This document shows, in pieces, positions 37,881 through 49,258 of a stretch of DNA of 64,000 bases. Position 1 is the first letter of the stretch. Each line of letters opens with the position of its first letter. The position numbers and the translations under genes were made by a program. The stretch is from the NCBI RefSeq assembly GCF_900176165.1, contig NZ_FWWU01000009.1, positions 2,110,501 through 2,174,500 on the forward strand, given 5' to 3'. The DNA comes from Deinococcus hopiensis KR-140. Its GTDB lineage: Bacteria > Deinococcota > Deinococci > Deinococcales > Deinococcaceae. The notes beneath the pieces were generated by a model, which worked only from the letters and a program-made list of their open reading frames with translations, had not been told where the DNA came from and did no database searches.

Positions 37881-38003
37881 GTACACCGTAGTTGATCTTT
37901 AGATCAACCGAGCGGAGTGAGAAGCGGAAAATGTGCAGCTCACCGGGAGTGGAGACTTTTCGGTGCCCTCCTGAAAAGTCGCAACGTGAGGTGCGGTGTA
38001 CTT
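37879..38003. repeat. 125-bp element with 10-bp inverted ends
   Basis: Ends AAGTACACCG (37879) and CGGTGTACTT (37994) are perfect inverted repeats. Inside are two more perfect hairpins: GTTGATCT-TT-AGATCAAC (37891) and GACTTTTC (37954) / GAAAAGTC (37973). Either a miniature mobile element or a nested regulatory/terminator fold; the left end overlaps the natB stop codon. Confidence 0.6.
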
Positions 38004-38025
38004 GGTTGGTGTTCAGACATCAGAA

Positions 38026-38066
38026 GGGCGGGCCTGCTACGCGTGGCAGGCCCGCCCTCTGTTTTC
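38026..38066. terminator. strong bidirectional terminator hairpin
   Basis: Stem GGGCGGGCCTGC / GCAGGCCCGCCC, loop of 8 nt, then TCTGTTTT; between convergent natB and PRC-barrel genes. Confidence 0.85.
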
Positions 38067-38081
38067 GTCTGTCCCCCACCC

Positions 38082-39791
38082 TCAGCGGGCCGGGTTGGTT
38101 CCGTCGGGGACAATAAGGTTCGAAGAAGGCTTGTCCTCCCGGACCTCGGCCCCTGGGCCGAGGTCCGGCTGGCCTTCGAGTGCGGCGATCCCCGTTTCGT
38201 GGGGACGGACGGCCAGGGGATCGATATCAACGGTCTCCTTGCTCACGCTGTCGAGCAGGATGTCCAGCACATCGCCCGAGCGGGCCAAGTTCACGGCCTT
38301 GTGGGTGATGATCTCGCCTACGTTCAGGATGATGGAGTCGTCGGGGGCGAGGATCACGCGGTTGACCGGGCGGCCCAGCGCGTCGCGGATGCGCTTTTCC
38401 TCCAGCTGCTCCTGGCGCTGATCGATGGCGTCGCCCGCTTCTTCACGCTTGTCGTGAAACCAGGCCTTGGCCTTGTCGAGCAGGTTGCTCGCGCCCTCGC
38501 TGACGCTGGAAACACCTCCGGCGAGTCCGGCGCCTGTGCCGGCCGCTGGGCTGCCCTGCGGGGTCCCCACCGTGGCGGCGATCAGCTGCTCCTCGGCGTG
38601 GGCCTGCCGCGCGCGCTCAACGAGGGCAGAGGTGACAATCTGGCCCTGGGCGGCGACCAGGCCTCCGGCGGGACTGCGCACGTCCGTCTTCACGCGGCGG
38701 CCCAGCGTATCCTCGATGCTGGGACCCCTGACGGCCTCTACCCGCTCGCTGACGTTCTCACGCAGGTTCTGGAGGCCCTCGCTGATGGCCCCACCACCCG
38801 CCGACGCAAGCAGTTCGCCGAGCTTACCGGTCTCCTCGGCGCGCGCGGCGTGGAACTCAGTGATGGCGTCGCCCTGGTGGACGATGACTTCCTGCACGCC
38901 GGGCGCCACCTCCGCCGTCACGTCGCGGGCGGCGGTCTTGCCGACCACGAACTCGCGCTGGCGCTCTGCGGTGGCGCCGCGCAGGTCCTCGTAGCTGCCC
39001 TGCACGCGCTCCTTCACGCTGCCGTAGGTCTCGCTCAGCACCGCGCCCGTGGCCGCCGTTGCCAGGACCGTCAGCTTGCCCGCCTCGTCGGCCTTCTGCG
39101 CGTGTTCCTCGGTGATGGTCTCGCCCTTGTGAATCAGGACCGTGCCGTCCTCGAGGGTGATGTCGCCGCCCGCCGTCTTGCCCACCACGTACTCGCGCTG
39201 GCGCTCCTTGGTGGACTCGGCGATGTTCTGGTACGCCCCACTGATGCTCTCGCCCGCCGACTGCACGGCCCCCCTGATGCCGCCAGGCTCCTGCTCCTCC
39301 ATGGCCGAGGCCACCGAGATGGGCACGATGGCCGCGTCGTGGCCAATTTGCACGTGCTCGGGTGCGGGCACGAAGGTGCGTCCGCTGGACAGGTCGCTGA
39401 AGATGCCGCCCGTGGCCTCGTAGCCCTCCACCTGCCCCGAGTACTCGTCGAAAAACACGTCGGCCAGTTTGCCGAGGTTCTGCCCATCGGTGGTCAGCAG
39501 GGTCATGCCCAGCAGGCTGACCTTGGAATTGAGCAGGTCGGCCAGGCGTCCGTCGTCGCGGGTGCTCGTCACCGAGGCGGCGCTGTCCACCATGACGGCG
39601 TCCTCACCGATGGAGCGCACCGCCTCAAAGGGCAGCACCCGCGCCGAGTGAAACCAGCCGCCCTCGTCCACAAGCAGGCCCAGCACCTGGTTGGCCTGGT
39701 GGTCGAAAATCAGGTCGTGTACGGTATCGATCCGTTCGCCGTTGTCTATCGCCACGATGGGGCGGCCCAGCAGTTCCTTGCCTTTGATCAT
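38082..39791 (-). CDS. PRC-barrel protein with four tandem C-terminal modules
   Basis: A 569-residue soluble protein. Residues 1-170 contain two PRC-barrel-type segments (ELLGRPIVAIDNGERIDTVH; KVSLLGMTLLTTDGQNLGKL). The remainder is four related modules of about 55-100 residues, each with a G-R/K-x-V start, an I-x-x-G-E/D-x-I-T turn (VLIHKGETITEEHAQ, VIVHQGDAITEFHAAR, LVAAQGQIVTSALVERARQ, IILNVGEIITHKAV) and amphipathic helices between. PRC barrels bind proteins or RNA at photosystem, RimM and stress loci; here a stress-envelope role is possible but unproven. Start set by GGAGAC 7 nt upstream of ATG 39791. Confidence 0.82.
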   Translation of the reverse strand: MIKGKELLGRPIVAIDNGERIDTVHDLIFDHQANQVLGLLVDEGGWFHSARVLPFEAVRSIGEDAVMVDSAASVTSTRDDGRLADLLNSKVSLLGMTLLTTDGQNLGKLADVFFDEYSGQVEGYEATGGIFSDLSSGRTFVPAPEHVQIGHDAAIVPISVASAMEEQEPGGIRGAVQSAGESISGAYQNIAESTKERQREYVVGKTAGGDITLEDGTVLIHKGETITEEHAQKADEAGKLTVLATAATGAVLSETYGSVKERVQGSYEDLRGATAERQREFVVGKTAARDVTAEVAPGVQEVIVHQGDAITEFHAARAEETGKLGELLASAGGGAISEGLQNLRENVSERVEAVRGPSIEDTLGRRVKTDVRSPAGGLVAAQGQIVTSALVERARQAHAEEQLIAATVGTPQGSPAAGTGAGLAGGVSSVSEGASNLLDKAKAWFHDKREEAGDAIDQRQEQLEEKRIRDALGRPVNRVILAPDDSIILNVGEIITHKAVNLARSGDVLDILLDSVSKETVDIDPLAVRPHETGIAALEGQPDLGPGAEVREDKPSSNLIVPDGTNPAR

Positions 39792-39951
39792 AGGAATGTC
39801 TCCGTTTCGGTGTGTTGAGGTATCGGGCGTCGGGCATTGGGGATGGGGCGTCGGTACCAGAGACGCTTTTGACGGGCTCTCCAGCCCGCTTTTCGAACTT
39901 CTCGCCGCGTCCACGTGCGTTCCGTCAGGCCCAGGACCCCAACGACTGCCC

Positions 39952-40086
39952 TCAGAAGCCGAGGTTCAAGATGCCCTGGGGCTTGAGGTACAGGAAGTAA
40001 GCCAGCAGGAACAGAATCAGCAGAATCACGATGACGATCAGCACCGTTCGGCCACCGCCACCGCCATTGCCTTTAAGTCGCGTCAT
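39952..40086 (-). CDS. 44-residue single-pass membrane protein
   Basis: Too short for usual gene calling but well supported: GGAGGAGGG lies just upstream of the ATG, a glycine-rich basic N-terminus (MTRLKGNGGGGGR) is followed by one long hydrophobic helix (TVLIVIVILLILFLLAYFLY), and a short polar tail ends LNLGF. Typical of small stress or regulatory membrane proteins. It lies 160 nt upstream of the PRC-barrel gene in the same direction. Confidence 0.7.
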   Translation of the reverse strand: MTRLKGNGGGGGRTVLIVIVILLILFLLAYFLYLKPQGILNLGF

Positions 40087-40206
40087 GGGTCCACCCTCCT
40101 CCACCGAGTGTAGGAAGCCCTTCCAGGAGCTGTGAACTTTTCCCCCTCACTCCGGGTTGACTGAACCTTACGGGGGCCTTTAGGCACTGCGACCTACACT
40201 GGGAGG

Positions 40207-41007
40207 ATGCCTTCTCCCCCGACGCCCCTTGCCGCTGCCCACCTGCACTCTGGCCCGCCACGCCGCCCGGCAGAGGTGCCCCTGGCCGAGCTGCCCCTGA
40301 CCGTGCTGGTGGGCGTGACGGGCGTGGGCAAGAGCACGGCCCTGGAGGCCCTGCGCGTGTCCCAGCCGGGAGCGCGGGTATTGCCAGACCGGCGCGAGAT
40401 CACAGATGAGGTCGTGATCCTGCCTCTGGCGGGACACGCCGTCACCGACCGCGAGGAGCGTTTTCGCCTCACCGCCCGTTACCGCGAGTTGCATCCGGGT
40501 GGAATGGCCCACGCCCTGGCAACACTCTGCGCCGACACCAAGCACTGGGGACGCTCTCCCCTGTTCGATGGCCTGCGGGGACTGGAGGAGGTGCGGTACG
40601 CCGCCGAAACTTTCCCCAGATGGCGCTTCGTGGCCCTGCACGCCCCCGACGCGGTGCGGGTGCGCCGACTGCTGGGCCGCGCGGACGCTTTTGACCGGGT
40701 CAAGGTGGGGCAGGTGGGCGGGAGTGTACAGGCCGATCTCTCCAGGCTGCCCGGCATTCACAACGTCTTCACCGACGCCGAACTCGGCAACCTCGCCGCA
40801 CTGGAAGGCGAGGGCCACGTGCCCGCCGACATCCTTGCCAGGACGCGCATCGTGGTGTCCGAACGCCAGCATTACGATCCGGACGCCGCGTGCGCCTACC
40901 TCCAGACGCTGCCGCCCGGACGTGCCCTGGTACTGGACACGGTAGCGCTGAGCCCGCAGCAGGTGGCAGCGACGATCACCGCTTGGGCACAGGGAGAAGA
41001 AGCGTGA
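40207..41007 (+). CDS. P-loop ATPase, function unknown
   Basis: A 266-residue P-loop protein: Walker A LVGVTGVGKSTALEAL near residue 34 and a DGLRGLEE segment in the Walker B position near 123. I do not recognise the family beyond the NTPase fold. TACACT lies 6 nt before the ATG, and GGGAGG fills the gap. Its stop overlaps the GTG of the enolase-superfamily gene (GTGA), so both are translated together. Confidence 0.75.
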   Translation: MPSPPTPLAAAHLHSGPPRRPAEVPLAELPLTVLVGVTGVGKSTALEALRVSQPGARVLPDRREITDEVVILPLAGHAVTDREERFRLTARYRELHPGGMAHALATLCADTKHWGRSPLFDGLRGLEEVRYAAETFPRWRFVALHAPDAVRVRRLLGRADAFDRVKVGQVGGSVQADLSRLPGIHNVFTDAELGNLAALEGEGHVPADILARTRIVVSERQHYDPDAACAYLQTLPPGRALVLDTVALSPQQVAATITAWAQGEEA

Positions 41008-42092
41008 CCAGCCCGAGGGTGATCGGGGTGGAGGCCGTTCCCTACCGCCTGCCGCTGAAAGGCAAGCTCGCCTGGGGCGCGTACAGTGCCCTGAGCGCGG
41101 CTGAACACGTCCTCGTGCAGGTCACGCTGGACGACGGCAGCGTTGGCCTGGCCGAGGCCACCCCCCGCCCCACCATCTACGGCGAGACCCAGCGGAGCGT
41201 GGTGGCGATGGTGCGCCACCTCGAACCCGCGCTCGTGGGCCTGCCCATCACCGATGAGGCGGCGCTGAACCGCGTCCGCAACAGCGTGGCGAACAACCAC
41301 ACCGCGCGGGGTGCACTCGATATGGCCCTGTGGGACGCCCGCGCGCAGGCCCTGGGAAAGACGCTGTGGGACACGCTGCTCGGCCCCAACCTGCGCGTCC
41401 GGGCGAGCTTCATCCTGGGAATCGATACCCCCACCAACATGCTCGCCGAGGCCGAGCGGGTGGTGGAGGCGGGCGTGCACTGCCTGAAGGTGAAGGTGGG
41501 CCGGGACCACGCCCAGGACCTGGCCGTGATTGCAGACCTGCGCCGCGCCTTTGGGGACGCCGTGCAGCTCTACGCCGACAGCAACGAAACCCTTTCGCCC
41601 GGCTCGGCCCCTGCTGCCCTGGCCGCCATGCGCGATGCGGGCCTGATGTACGTCGAAGAACCTCTGCCCGTGCGAGAGTTGCGGGCGAGGACAGCCCTCC
41701 ATGCGCGGGGGGTCTTGCCCATTGTGGCCGACGACTCGTGCTTCACCCCCTCGGACCTGACGCGAGAACTGGACTTTGGCACCTTCGACGTGCTGAACGT
41801 CAAAACGGCCCGGAACGGCTTTACCGATGGCCTCGCCATGCTGCGGCAGGCCGCTGCCCACGGCAAGCGCGGTATGGTGGGTTCGCAGGCCAGCACGGGC
41901 CTGGGCACGCTCCACGCCGCCCTTTTGTCCACCCAGGCTGAAGTGACCGAACCGTGCGAACTGAGCTTCGTGCTGAAACTGGAAGACGACCTGTTGGACC
42001 GGCCCATCACCTTTCAGGGCGGTTGGCTGGATGTGGCCGGGCTGCGGGAGCACCGGCTCGACCGGGAAAAAGTTAAAGCATACCAAATGTAA
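41004..42092 (+). CDS. enolase-superfamily (mandelate racemase / muconate lactonizing) enzyme
   Basis: A 362-residue TIM-barrel enzyme of the muconate-lactonizing subgroup: abstracts a proton alpha to a carboxylate. Catalytic Lys pair in CLKVKVGRD, metal ligands Asp in LYADSNE, Glu in YVEEPLP and Asp in IVADDSC, and the opposite Lys in LNVKTARNGF. Candidate activities are N-succinylamino acid racemase, dipeptide epimerase, o-succinylbenzoate synthase or muconate cycloisomerase; sequence alone does not decide. GTG start overlaps the P-loop gene stop by 4 nt with GGGAG upstream. Confidence 0.85.
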   Translation: MTSPRVIGVEAVPYRLPLKGKLAWGAYSALSAAEHVLVQVTLDDGSVGLAEATPRPTIYGETQRSVVAMVRHLEPALVGLPITDEAALNRVRNSVANNHTARGALDMALWDARAQALGKTLWDTLLGPNLRVRASFILGIDTPTNMLAEAERVVEAGVHCLKVKVGRDHAQDLAVIADLRRAFGDAVQLYADSNETLSPGSAPAALAAMRDAGLMYVEEPLPVRELRARTALHARGVLPIVADDSCFTPSDLTRELDFGTFDVLNVKTARNGFTDGLAMLRQAAAHGKRGMVGSQASTGLGTLHAALLSTQAEVTEPCELSFVLKLEDDLLDRPITFQGGWLDVAGLREHRLDREKVKAYQM

Positions 42093-42167
42093 GAGGCCCG
42101 TTAGAAGAAGCTGTACCTGGCCAGGGAACAGCTTGTCGTTTTCCGGGGCAGCCTGCGAAAATGAGAT

Positions 42168-42440
42168 ATGGGTCAAGAAATGCTCAATGCACTCGCTCTG
42201 CCGCTGGTGTTCAGCATGTTGGCGGGCGTCTACGCTTACCTGCGTTTTCCCGAGCGCCGCTCCAAGGTGTTGCTGGTGGTGATTTTGTTTCAACTGGTGG
42301 GTGCAGGCGGTTACGTGAGCGAGCCGGGCTACGCCCTGTTCGGCCTGCTGTCCATGCACGCCCTGGTGGTCTTTACCCTGCTGCTGCATGGACTGGGACT
42401 GCCTATCGGCCTGGCCGCCGAGCGCGTGCGCGGCAAGTAA
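42168..42440 (+). CDS. small three-TM membrane protein
   Basis: A 90-residue membrane protein with three helices (ALPLVFSMLAGVYAYL; VLLVVILFQLVGAGGYV; LFGLLSMHALVVFTLLLHGL). Unknown family. It is preceded by 75 nt of non-coding DNA and its stop abuts repeat family 2 copy C. Confidence 0.65.
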   Translation: MGQEMLNALALPLVFSMLAGVYAYLRFPERRSKVLLVVILFQLVGAGGYVSEPGYALFGLLSMHALVVFTLLLHGLGLPIGLAAERVRGK

Positions 42441-42576
42441 TACGGTTTCCGGACCGTCCGCTCCGGTGACTCCACGCCTCTGCGTCACCGCTTTTCCTGC
42501 CCGCTCTGCTGCGCCGCGCTGCACATCCGCTTGGGGTGGCCCTTTATTTCACCGTGGATTCACCGCAATCCTTATA
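42440..42576. repeat. dispersed repeat family 2, copy C
   Basis: Shares CCGTCCGCTCCGGTGA, CGTCACCGCTTTTCCTGC and GCTCTGCTGCGCCGCG with the copy at 4408. Ends are imperfect inverted repeats (TACGGTTTCCGG / CCGCAATCCTTATA). Inserted between the small membrane gene and its terminator. Confidence 0.7.
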
Positions 42577-42598
42577 AAATCCTTTTCCAACACGAGAG

Positions 42599-42625
42599 AG
42601 CAGTGGCTTGCGCCACTGCTTTTTT
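42599..42625 (+). terminator. terminator upstream of the acnA 3' end
   Basis: Stem AGCAGTGGC / GCCACTGCT followed by six T. A second hairpin GGAAATCCCC (42638) / GGGGATTTCC (42660) lies next to it and probably serves acnA from the other side. Confidence 0.85.
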
Positions 42626-42696
42626 CGTTGCAACGTGGGAAATCCCCACCAGAAAGGCTGGGGATTTCCACTTGACAGGGGCTTGGGGAAGCGGAC

Positions 42697-45417
<2,721 letters not shown>

Positions 45418-45616
45418 GTTCCTTATCCTCCTGGCCTGCGGCCAAAGTTGGCGTCCGCAAGCGCAATGCCATCCATCATAGCCGCGCCGTGCTGCACGCA
45501 CCCGTTCCCGCCCGAGGAACGCTGTTACAACTTTAGGGACAACACATACCTCTCTTCCTGGGCACCCGCCCAGTCCGGCGTTGAGTTGTCGAGCGGAGAG
45601 GGATAGACTGGCTTAT

Positions 45617-45631
45617 TGAGAACCATTCCTA
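45617..45631. promoter_or_regulatory. Fur/PerR-like box candidate
   Basis: TGAGAACCATTCCTA partly matches the 7-1-7 Fur box pattern (TGAGAAT-n-ATTCTCA), about 54 nt before the P1B ATPase start. Weak but in the right place for a metal-responsive operator. Confidence 0.35.
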
Positions 45632-45684
45632 TCAAGGGGTGGTAAAGCCTGTCCTCTTCCCCGGTCCGTTCCCCTGGAGAATTC

Positions 45685-47604
45685 ATGACTGTTCCCCTCA
45701 CCTCCCCCGGCCGCGAAGCGCCCGCGTCGCCCCGCTTTCAGGCGGACCCACAGCTGCGTCAGGCGATACTGCTGACCGCCCTCACGCTGGCCGGGCTGCT
45801 GCTGGGATTGGCGGGACAACGTCTCCTCGGCCTCCAGGCACTGGGATGGGTGGGGTACGGACTCGCGTACCTGGCGGGCGGCATCCCGGCTGCCAGAGAA
45901 GCGGTAGAGACGCTGCTGCACGAGCGCAAGCTGGATGTGGACCTGCTGATGGTCCTCGCGGCGCTGGCGGCGGCGAGCATTGGTCAGGCAGCGGACGGGG
46001 GGGCGCTGCTCTTTTTGTTCAGCCTCTCGAACACGCTGCAGGGCTGGGCGCTGGGGCGAACCAAGAGCGCGGTGCAGGCGCTGATGAACCTCAATCCCGA
46101 GGGGGTGACGGTACGCCGGGGCGGCGTGGCGCGCTGGTGCGGGCTGAACGACATTCGGATCGGCGATGTGCTGGTCTTGAAGCCCGGCGAGCGTATCCCC
46201 GCCGACGCCCGCATCGTATCCGGGCAGACGAGCGTGGACGAGTCGCCCATCACGGGCGAGAGCGTGCCGGTGGACAAGGCCCCAGGCGCGGAACTGGCGA
46301 GCGGCACGGTGAACCTCAACGGCAGCGTGGAGGCCGAGGTGTTGCGGCCCGCCGGGGAAAGTACGCTGGCGCGCCTCGTCACCCTGATGGAACAGGCCCA
46401 GACGCAGAAGAGCCGTGCAGAAGCGCTGGGGGAGCGCTGGGAAAGCCCCTACGCCACGCTGGTGCTGTTCCTGGTTCCCGCCGTCTACCTGCTGCTGCAC
46501 TCGGCCTTCGGGCTGGGCGCACAAGACGCCTGGTACCGCGCCATCTCCTTTATGGTGGTGGCGAGCCCCTGCGCCGTGGTGATCTCCACCCCCGCCGTGA
46601 TGCTGAGCGCGATGGCCGCCGCCGCCCGCTCGGGCGTGCTGTTCAAGAGCAGCGCGGCGCTGGACGCCCTGGCGGGGGTACGGACCGTGGCCTTCGACAA
46701 GACGGGCACGTTGACCCAGGCGAAGATGACCTTGACGGGCATCGTGGCGGCGGATGAGCGGACGGCGCTGGCCCTTGCTGCTGGGCTGGAGGCGCACAGT
46801 GAGCACCCCATCGCACGGGCGGTGGTGGCGGCGGCGCGGGAACGGGGGGTCTTTCCCCTGGCCCTGAGGGCAGCGCAGGCCCTCCCTGGACTGGGCATCA
46901 CGGCGTGGACGGTGGCGGGAGAGTCCGTGTGGGCGGGCAATGAGCGGCTGGCGGAACAGCAGGGTGCGGCGCTGGGTCAGACCCAGTCCACCGCCCTTGC
47001 AGAGCTCGCCAAACGGGGCAGCAGCAGCGTGGTCGTGGGCGTGGGGCGGCGCGTCTTGGGTGTGCTTGGGGTGGCCGATGCCCTGCGTCCCGGCATCCGG
47101 GAAGCCGTGGCCGAGCTGCGGACAAGCGGTGTGGAGCACCTCGTCATGCTGACGGGAGACCGCCGGGAAGTGGCGGTGGCGGTGGCCCGCGAAGTCGGTG
47201 TGACCGAGACGCACGCCGAGTTGCTGCCGGAGGACAAACTGCGGCTGATCGGCGAACTGCCTGGACCCGTGGCGATGGTGGGCGACGGAGTAAACGACGC
47301 GCCCGCCCTCGCCCGGGCAGACCTGGGGGTGGCGGTGGCGAGTGGAACGGACGTGGCCGTCGAGAGCGCGGACGTGGTGCTGATGCAAAACGATCTGGGC
47401 AAGCTTGCGGGAGCGGTGCGGCTGGCCCGGGAAGCGCGGCGGACGGTGGCGCTCAACCTCTGCTTCGCGTTTGGGATCGTCCTGATCGTGGCGCCGCTCG
47501 CCGTGGCGGGGCGGGTGCCCTTGCCGCTGGGCGTGCTGGCGCACGAGGGGGGCACAGTGCTGGTGGTGTTTATGGGGCTGAGGCTGCTGAGGCGGCGGCT
47601 GTAG
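45685..47604 (+). CDS. P1B-4-type metal-exporting ATPase
   Basis: Membrane ion pump, 639 residues, without an N-terminal metal-binding domain. Core motifs: TGES near residue 190, phosphorylated DKTGT near 337, SEHPIARAVV (nucleotide binding HP) near 371, GDGVNDAP near 532. Metal-site motifs are SPC in the sixth helix (VVASPCAVVIS) and HEGGT in the last helix pair (LAHEGGTVLVV). SPC with HEGG(S/T) defines the P1B-4 group (CoaT, CtpD, PfeT), which exports Co2+ or Fe2+, unlike the CPC pumps for Cu or Zn. GGAGAATTC precedes the ATG. Confidence 0.92.
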   Translation: MTVPLTSPGREAPASPRFQADPQLRQAILLTALTLAGLLLGLAGQRLLGLQALGWVGYGLAYLAGGIPAAREAVETLLHERKLDVDLLMVLAALAAASIGQAADGGALLFLFSLSNTLQGWALGRTKSAVQALMNLNPEGVTVRRGGVARWCGLNDIRIGDVLVLKPGERIPADARIVSGQTSVDESPITGESVPVDKAPGAELASGTVNLNGSVEAEVLRPAGESTLARLVTLMEQAQTQKSRAEALGERWESPYATLVLFLVPAVYLLLHSAFGLGAQDAWYRAISFMVVASPCAVVISTPAVMLSAMAAAARSGVLFKSSAALDALAGVRTVAFDKTGTLTQAKMTLTGIVAADERTALALAAGLEAHSEHPIARAVVAAARERGVFPLALRAAQALPGLGITAWTVAGESVWAGNERLAEQQGAALGQTQSTALAELAKRGSSSVVVGVGRRVLGVLGVADALRPGIREAVAELRTSGVEHLVMLTGDRREVAVAVAREVGVTETHAELLPEDKLRLIGELPGPVAMVGDGVNDAPALARADLGVAVASGTDVAVESADVVLMQNDLGKLAGAVRLAREARRTVALNLCFAFGIVLIVAPLAVAGRVPLPLGVLAHEGGTVLVVFMGLRLLRRRL

Positions 47605-47689
47605 TTTGATCAAATCGCCGTTGCCAGATTTTACCGGGCCCCAACCCTTCACCGGGACGCGGCATGGTGCCGGGTCAGCGCGGCTCCAA

Positions 47690-48200
47690 GTGGCTGAGCG
47701 GGCACAGTGGCTGAGCTGACAAAGCCGCAAACGGAGCCGTGAGGGGTGTCCTTACCACCTACGGCGCAGCCCGAACGGGCGCTTTGGGCCTTTGGGAACC
47801 GCTCTTTTGAGATCCTTCCGCGGAACCATACGTGGGACTCCCACGAGGAACGCCAGGAGGCCGCGCGGCGCGCCTGCCGATCACCCGAACGTGCTTGGGC
47901 TTCAAGGTCCGACGCGTGCGCGTCTCCGAATTCACGGCAAATGGGGACGGGCTTGCCACTGCCGGGAGTGTCAGGCCCGCCGTGGTCTTGGACGTGTCGG
48001 CCCAGCAACCGTGCGCCACGGTAGGGGGTGTTACGCGCGGGCATTCTCATCCGGGTGGGCCCCGTACCCGCAGGCGCGGCACTTCAAGCCGTCCTGCCGG
48101 AGTCGGTTGCCCTTCTCCGTATGCCTGCACTTGCGCCACCCCTGACGCGTGTGCCGCGGGTCCACTGGTACGCCTCGCCCCGGTTGACCGTCCACAGCTT
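47690..48200 (-). pseudogene. tnpB remnant (IS200/IS605-type, 3' part)
   Basis: The minus strand keeps the zinc-ribbon end of a TnpB of a different subfamily from the one at 5.3 kb: VPVDPRHT, HTEKGNRLRQDGLKCRACGY and AHPDENAR, spread over frames with stops. No N-terminal part remains. The rest of 47605-48537 has no intact gene. Confidence 0.65.
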
Positions 48201-48213
48201 GAGTTTTAGAGCA

Positions 48214-48290
48214 TGTGCCGACGTGCGGACTGCTTTTTGACCGAACTTGAATGCGTAGGGGGAGAATGGCACCCCTCACGGCGCCATTCT
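48214..48290. repeat. dispersed repeat family 1, copy C
   Basis: Starts TGTGCCGACGTGCGGACT, then CTTTTTGACCGA and GGGGGAGAATGGC, closing with the hairpin GGAGAATGGC / GCCATTCTCC. A reversed partial copy (CGGAGCCGTGAGGGGTGTCC) at about 47733 lies on the other side of the tnpB remnant. Confidence 0.6.
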
Positions 48291-48537
48291 CCTCCATACG
48301 CCAAAACCCGCACGCCCAAAACTTCAGCGTGCCAGAAGGCTGGAGCGGGCGACAGGCCACCGCCGTCTGCGGCGCCGAGACTCCATTTATCCCACAGCCC
48401 AAGCAGTGGGTTTCCTCGAGGCTCCTCCATGAAGGCCACACGGTAGGCACAGATCCATCACACCTGGGTGGGTAGGTTATGCGCACGCAGCCACAGCTCT
48501 CCTCCAGATTCCGAGCTGCGCCGAGGAGTTTTGCCCG

Positions 48538-49101
48538 ATGAGTAGATTCACCGTTCAGATGTTCGCATTGCCGATTACAGCCATCCTGATCCTCTCCGGG
48601 TGCGGCGCCACGTCGCCAGCCCCCACGTTTCAGGGGCCGCAGGGAGGGACTGTCCTCGACGCGCAGACTCCGGAAGAAGTGCCGCTCCAGGCCCTCAGTG
48701 GCGTCAAGCTCTCGGATGCGGATGCGCGGGCGCGGGTGAAGGCTGCTGGCATCACCATTTCCTCGAGTGGGAACTGCAGCGACCGGTACAACAGCAGCTG
48801 CACTTCCCTCGAACAGGTCAACTCAGGCACCACCGACGGCATTCTCACGTTGAAGCGGGCCTCGGGTTGCGCGATCAACATCACGGGCGGGACCGAAACT
48901 GGACATTCGAGCGGAACGTACAGCCACTGGAACGGCTATAAGCTGGATATCAGCAAGTACACCTGCATCGGAGACTACATTCGGAACAGCTTTACCCGGA
49001 TCAGCGACCGGGGCGACGGGGCCCCGCGCTATCAGAGCGCTGCGGGCAACATTTATGCCGACGAATACTGGGCCAACCACTGGGACATCCTGTACTACTG
49101 A
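48538..49101 (+). CDS. lipoprotein with M15/VanY-like peptidase features
   Basis: A 187-residue lipoprotein: signal ending ILILSGCG (lipobox LSGC). The C-terminal 120 residues begin DADARARVKAAGITISSSGN. They carry GHSSGTYSHWNGYKLDIS, which fits S-H-x2-G-x3-D of D-Ala-D-Ala metallopeptidases of the LAS/M15 group, and end NHWDILYY, a plausible third zinc ligand. Six Cys suggest disulfides outside the cell. This active-site reading is my inference; the domain also resembles uncharacterised secreted proteins of actinobacteria. GAGGAG lies 9 nt before the ATG. Confidence 0.7.
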   Translation: MSRFTVQMFALPITAILILSGCGATSPAPTFQGPQGGTVLDAQTPEEVPLQALSGVKLSDADARARVKAAGITISSSGNCSDRYNSSCTSLEQVNSGTTDGILTLKRASGCAINITGGTETGHSSGTYSHWNGYKLDISKYTCIGDYIRNSFTRISDRGDGAPRYQSAAGNIYADEYWANHWDILYY

Positions 49102-49131
49102 GCGCGCGGCGCAGCCCAGCGGAAGTCTACC

Positions 49132-49165
49132 GGGGGCGGGTACGCCCGCCCCCTTCGTTCGTCTT
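49132..49165 (+). terminator. terminator after the lipoprotein gene
   Basis: Stem GGGGGCGGG / CCCGCCCCC with loop TACG, then TTCGTTCGTCTT. Confidence 0.7.
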
Positions 49166-49258
49166 GCCGCCCCTACGCCGTACGGCGCCAGACGGCGCTA
49201 TGGATATTGGATCTACAGAGCAAGGACCCCTTGAACTTCCGCTGCGCCAGGGCCAACC

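Noticed and set aside
45685..47604. Zn/Cd or Cu P-type ATPase assignment
   Set aside because: The metal-site motifs are SPC and HEGGT, those of the P1B-4 (Co/Fe) group, not CPC.
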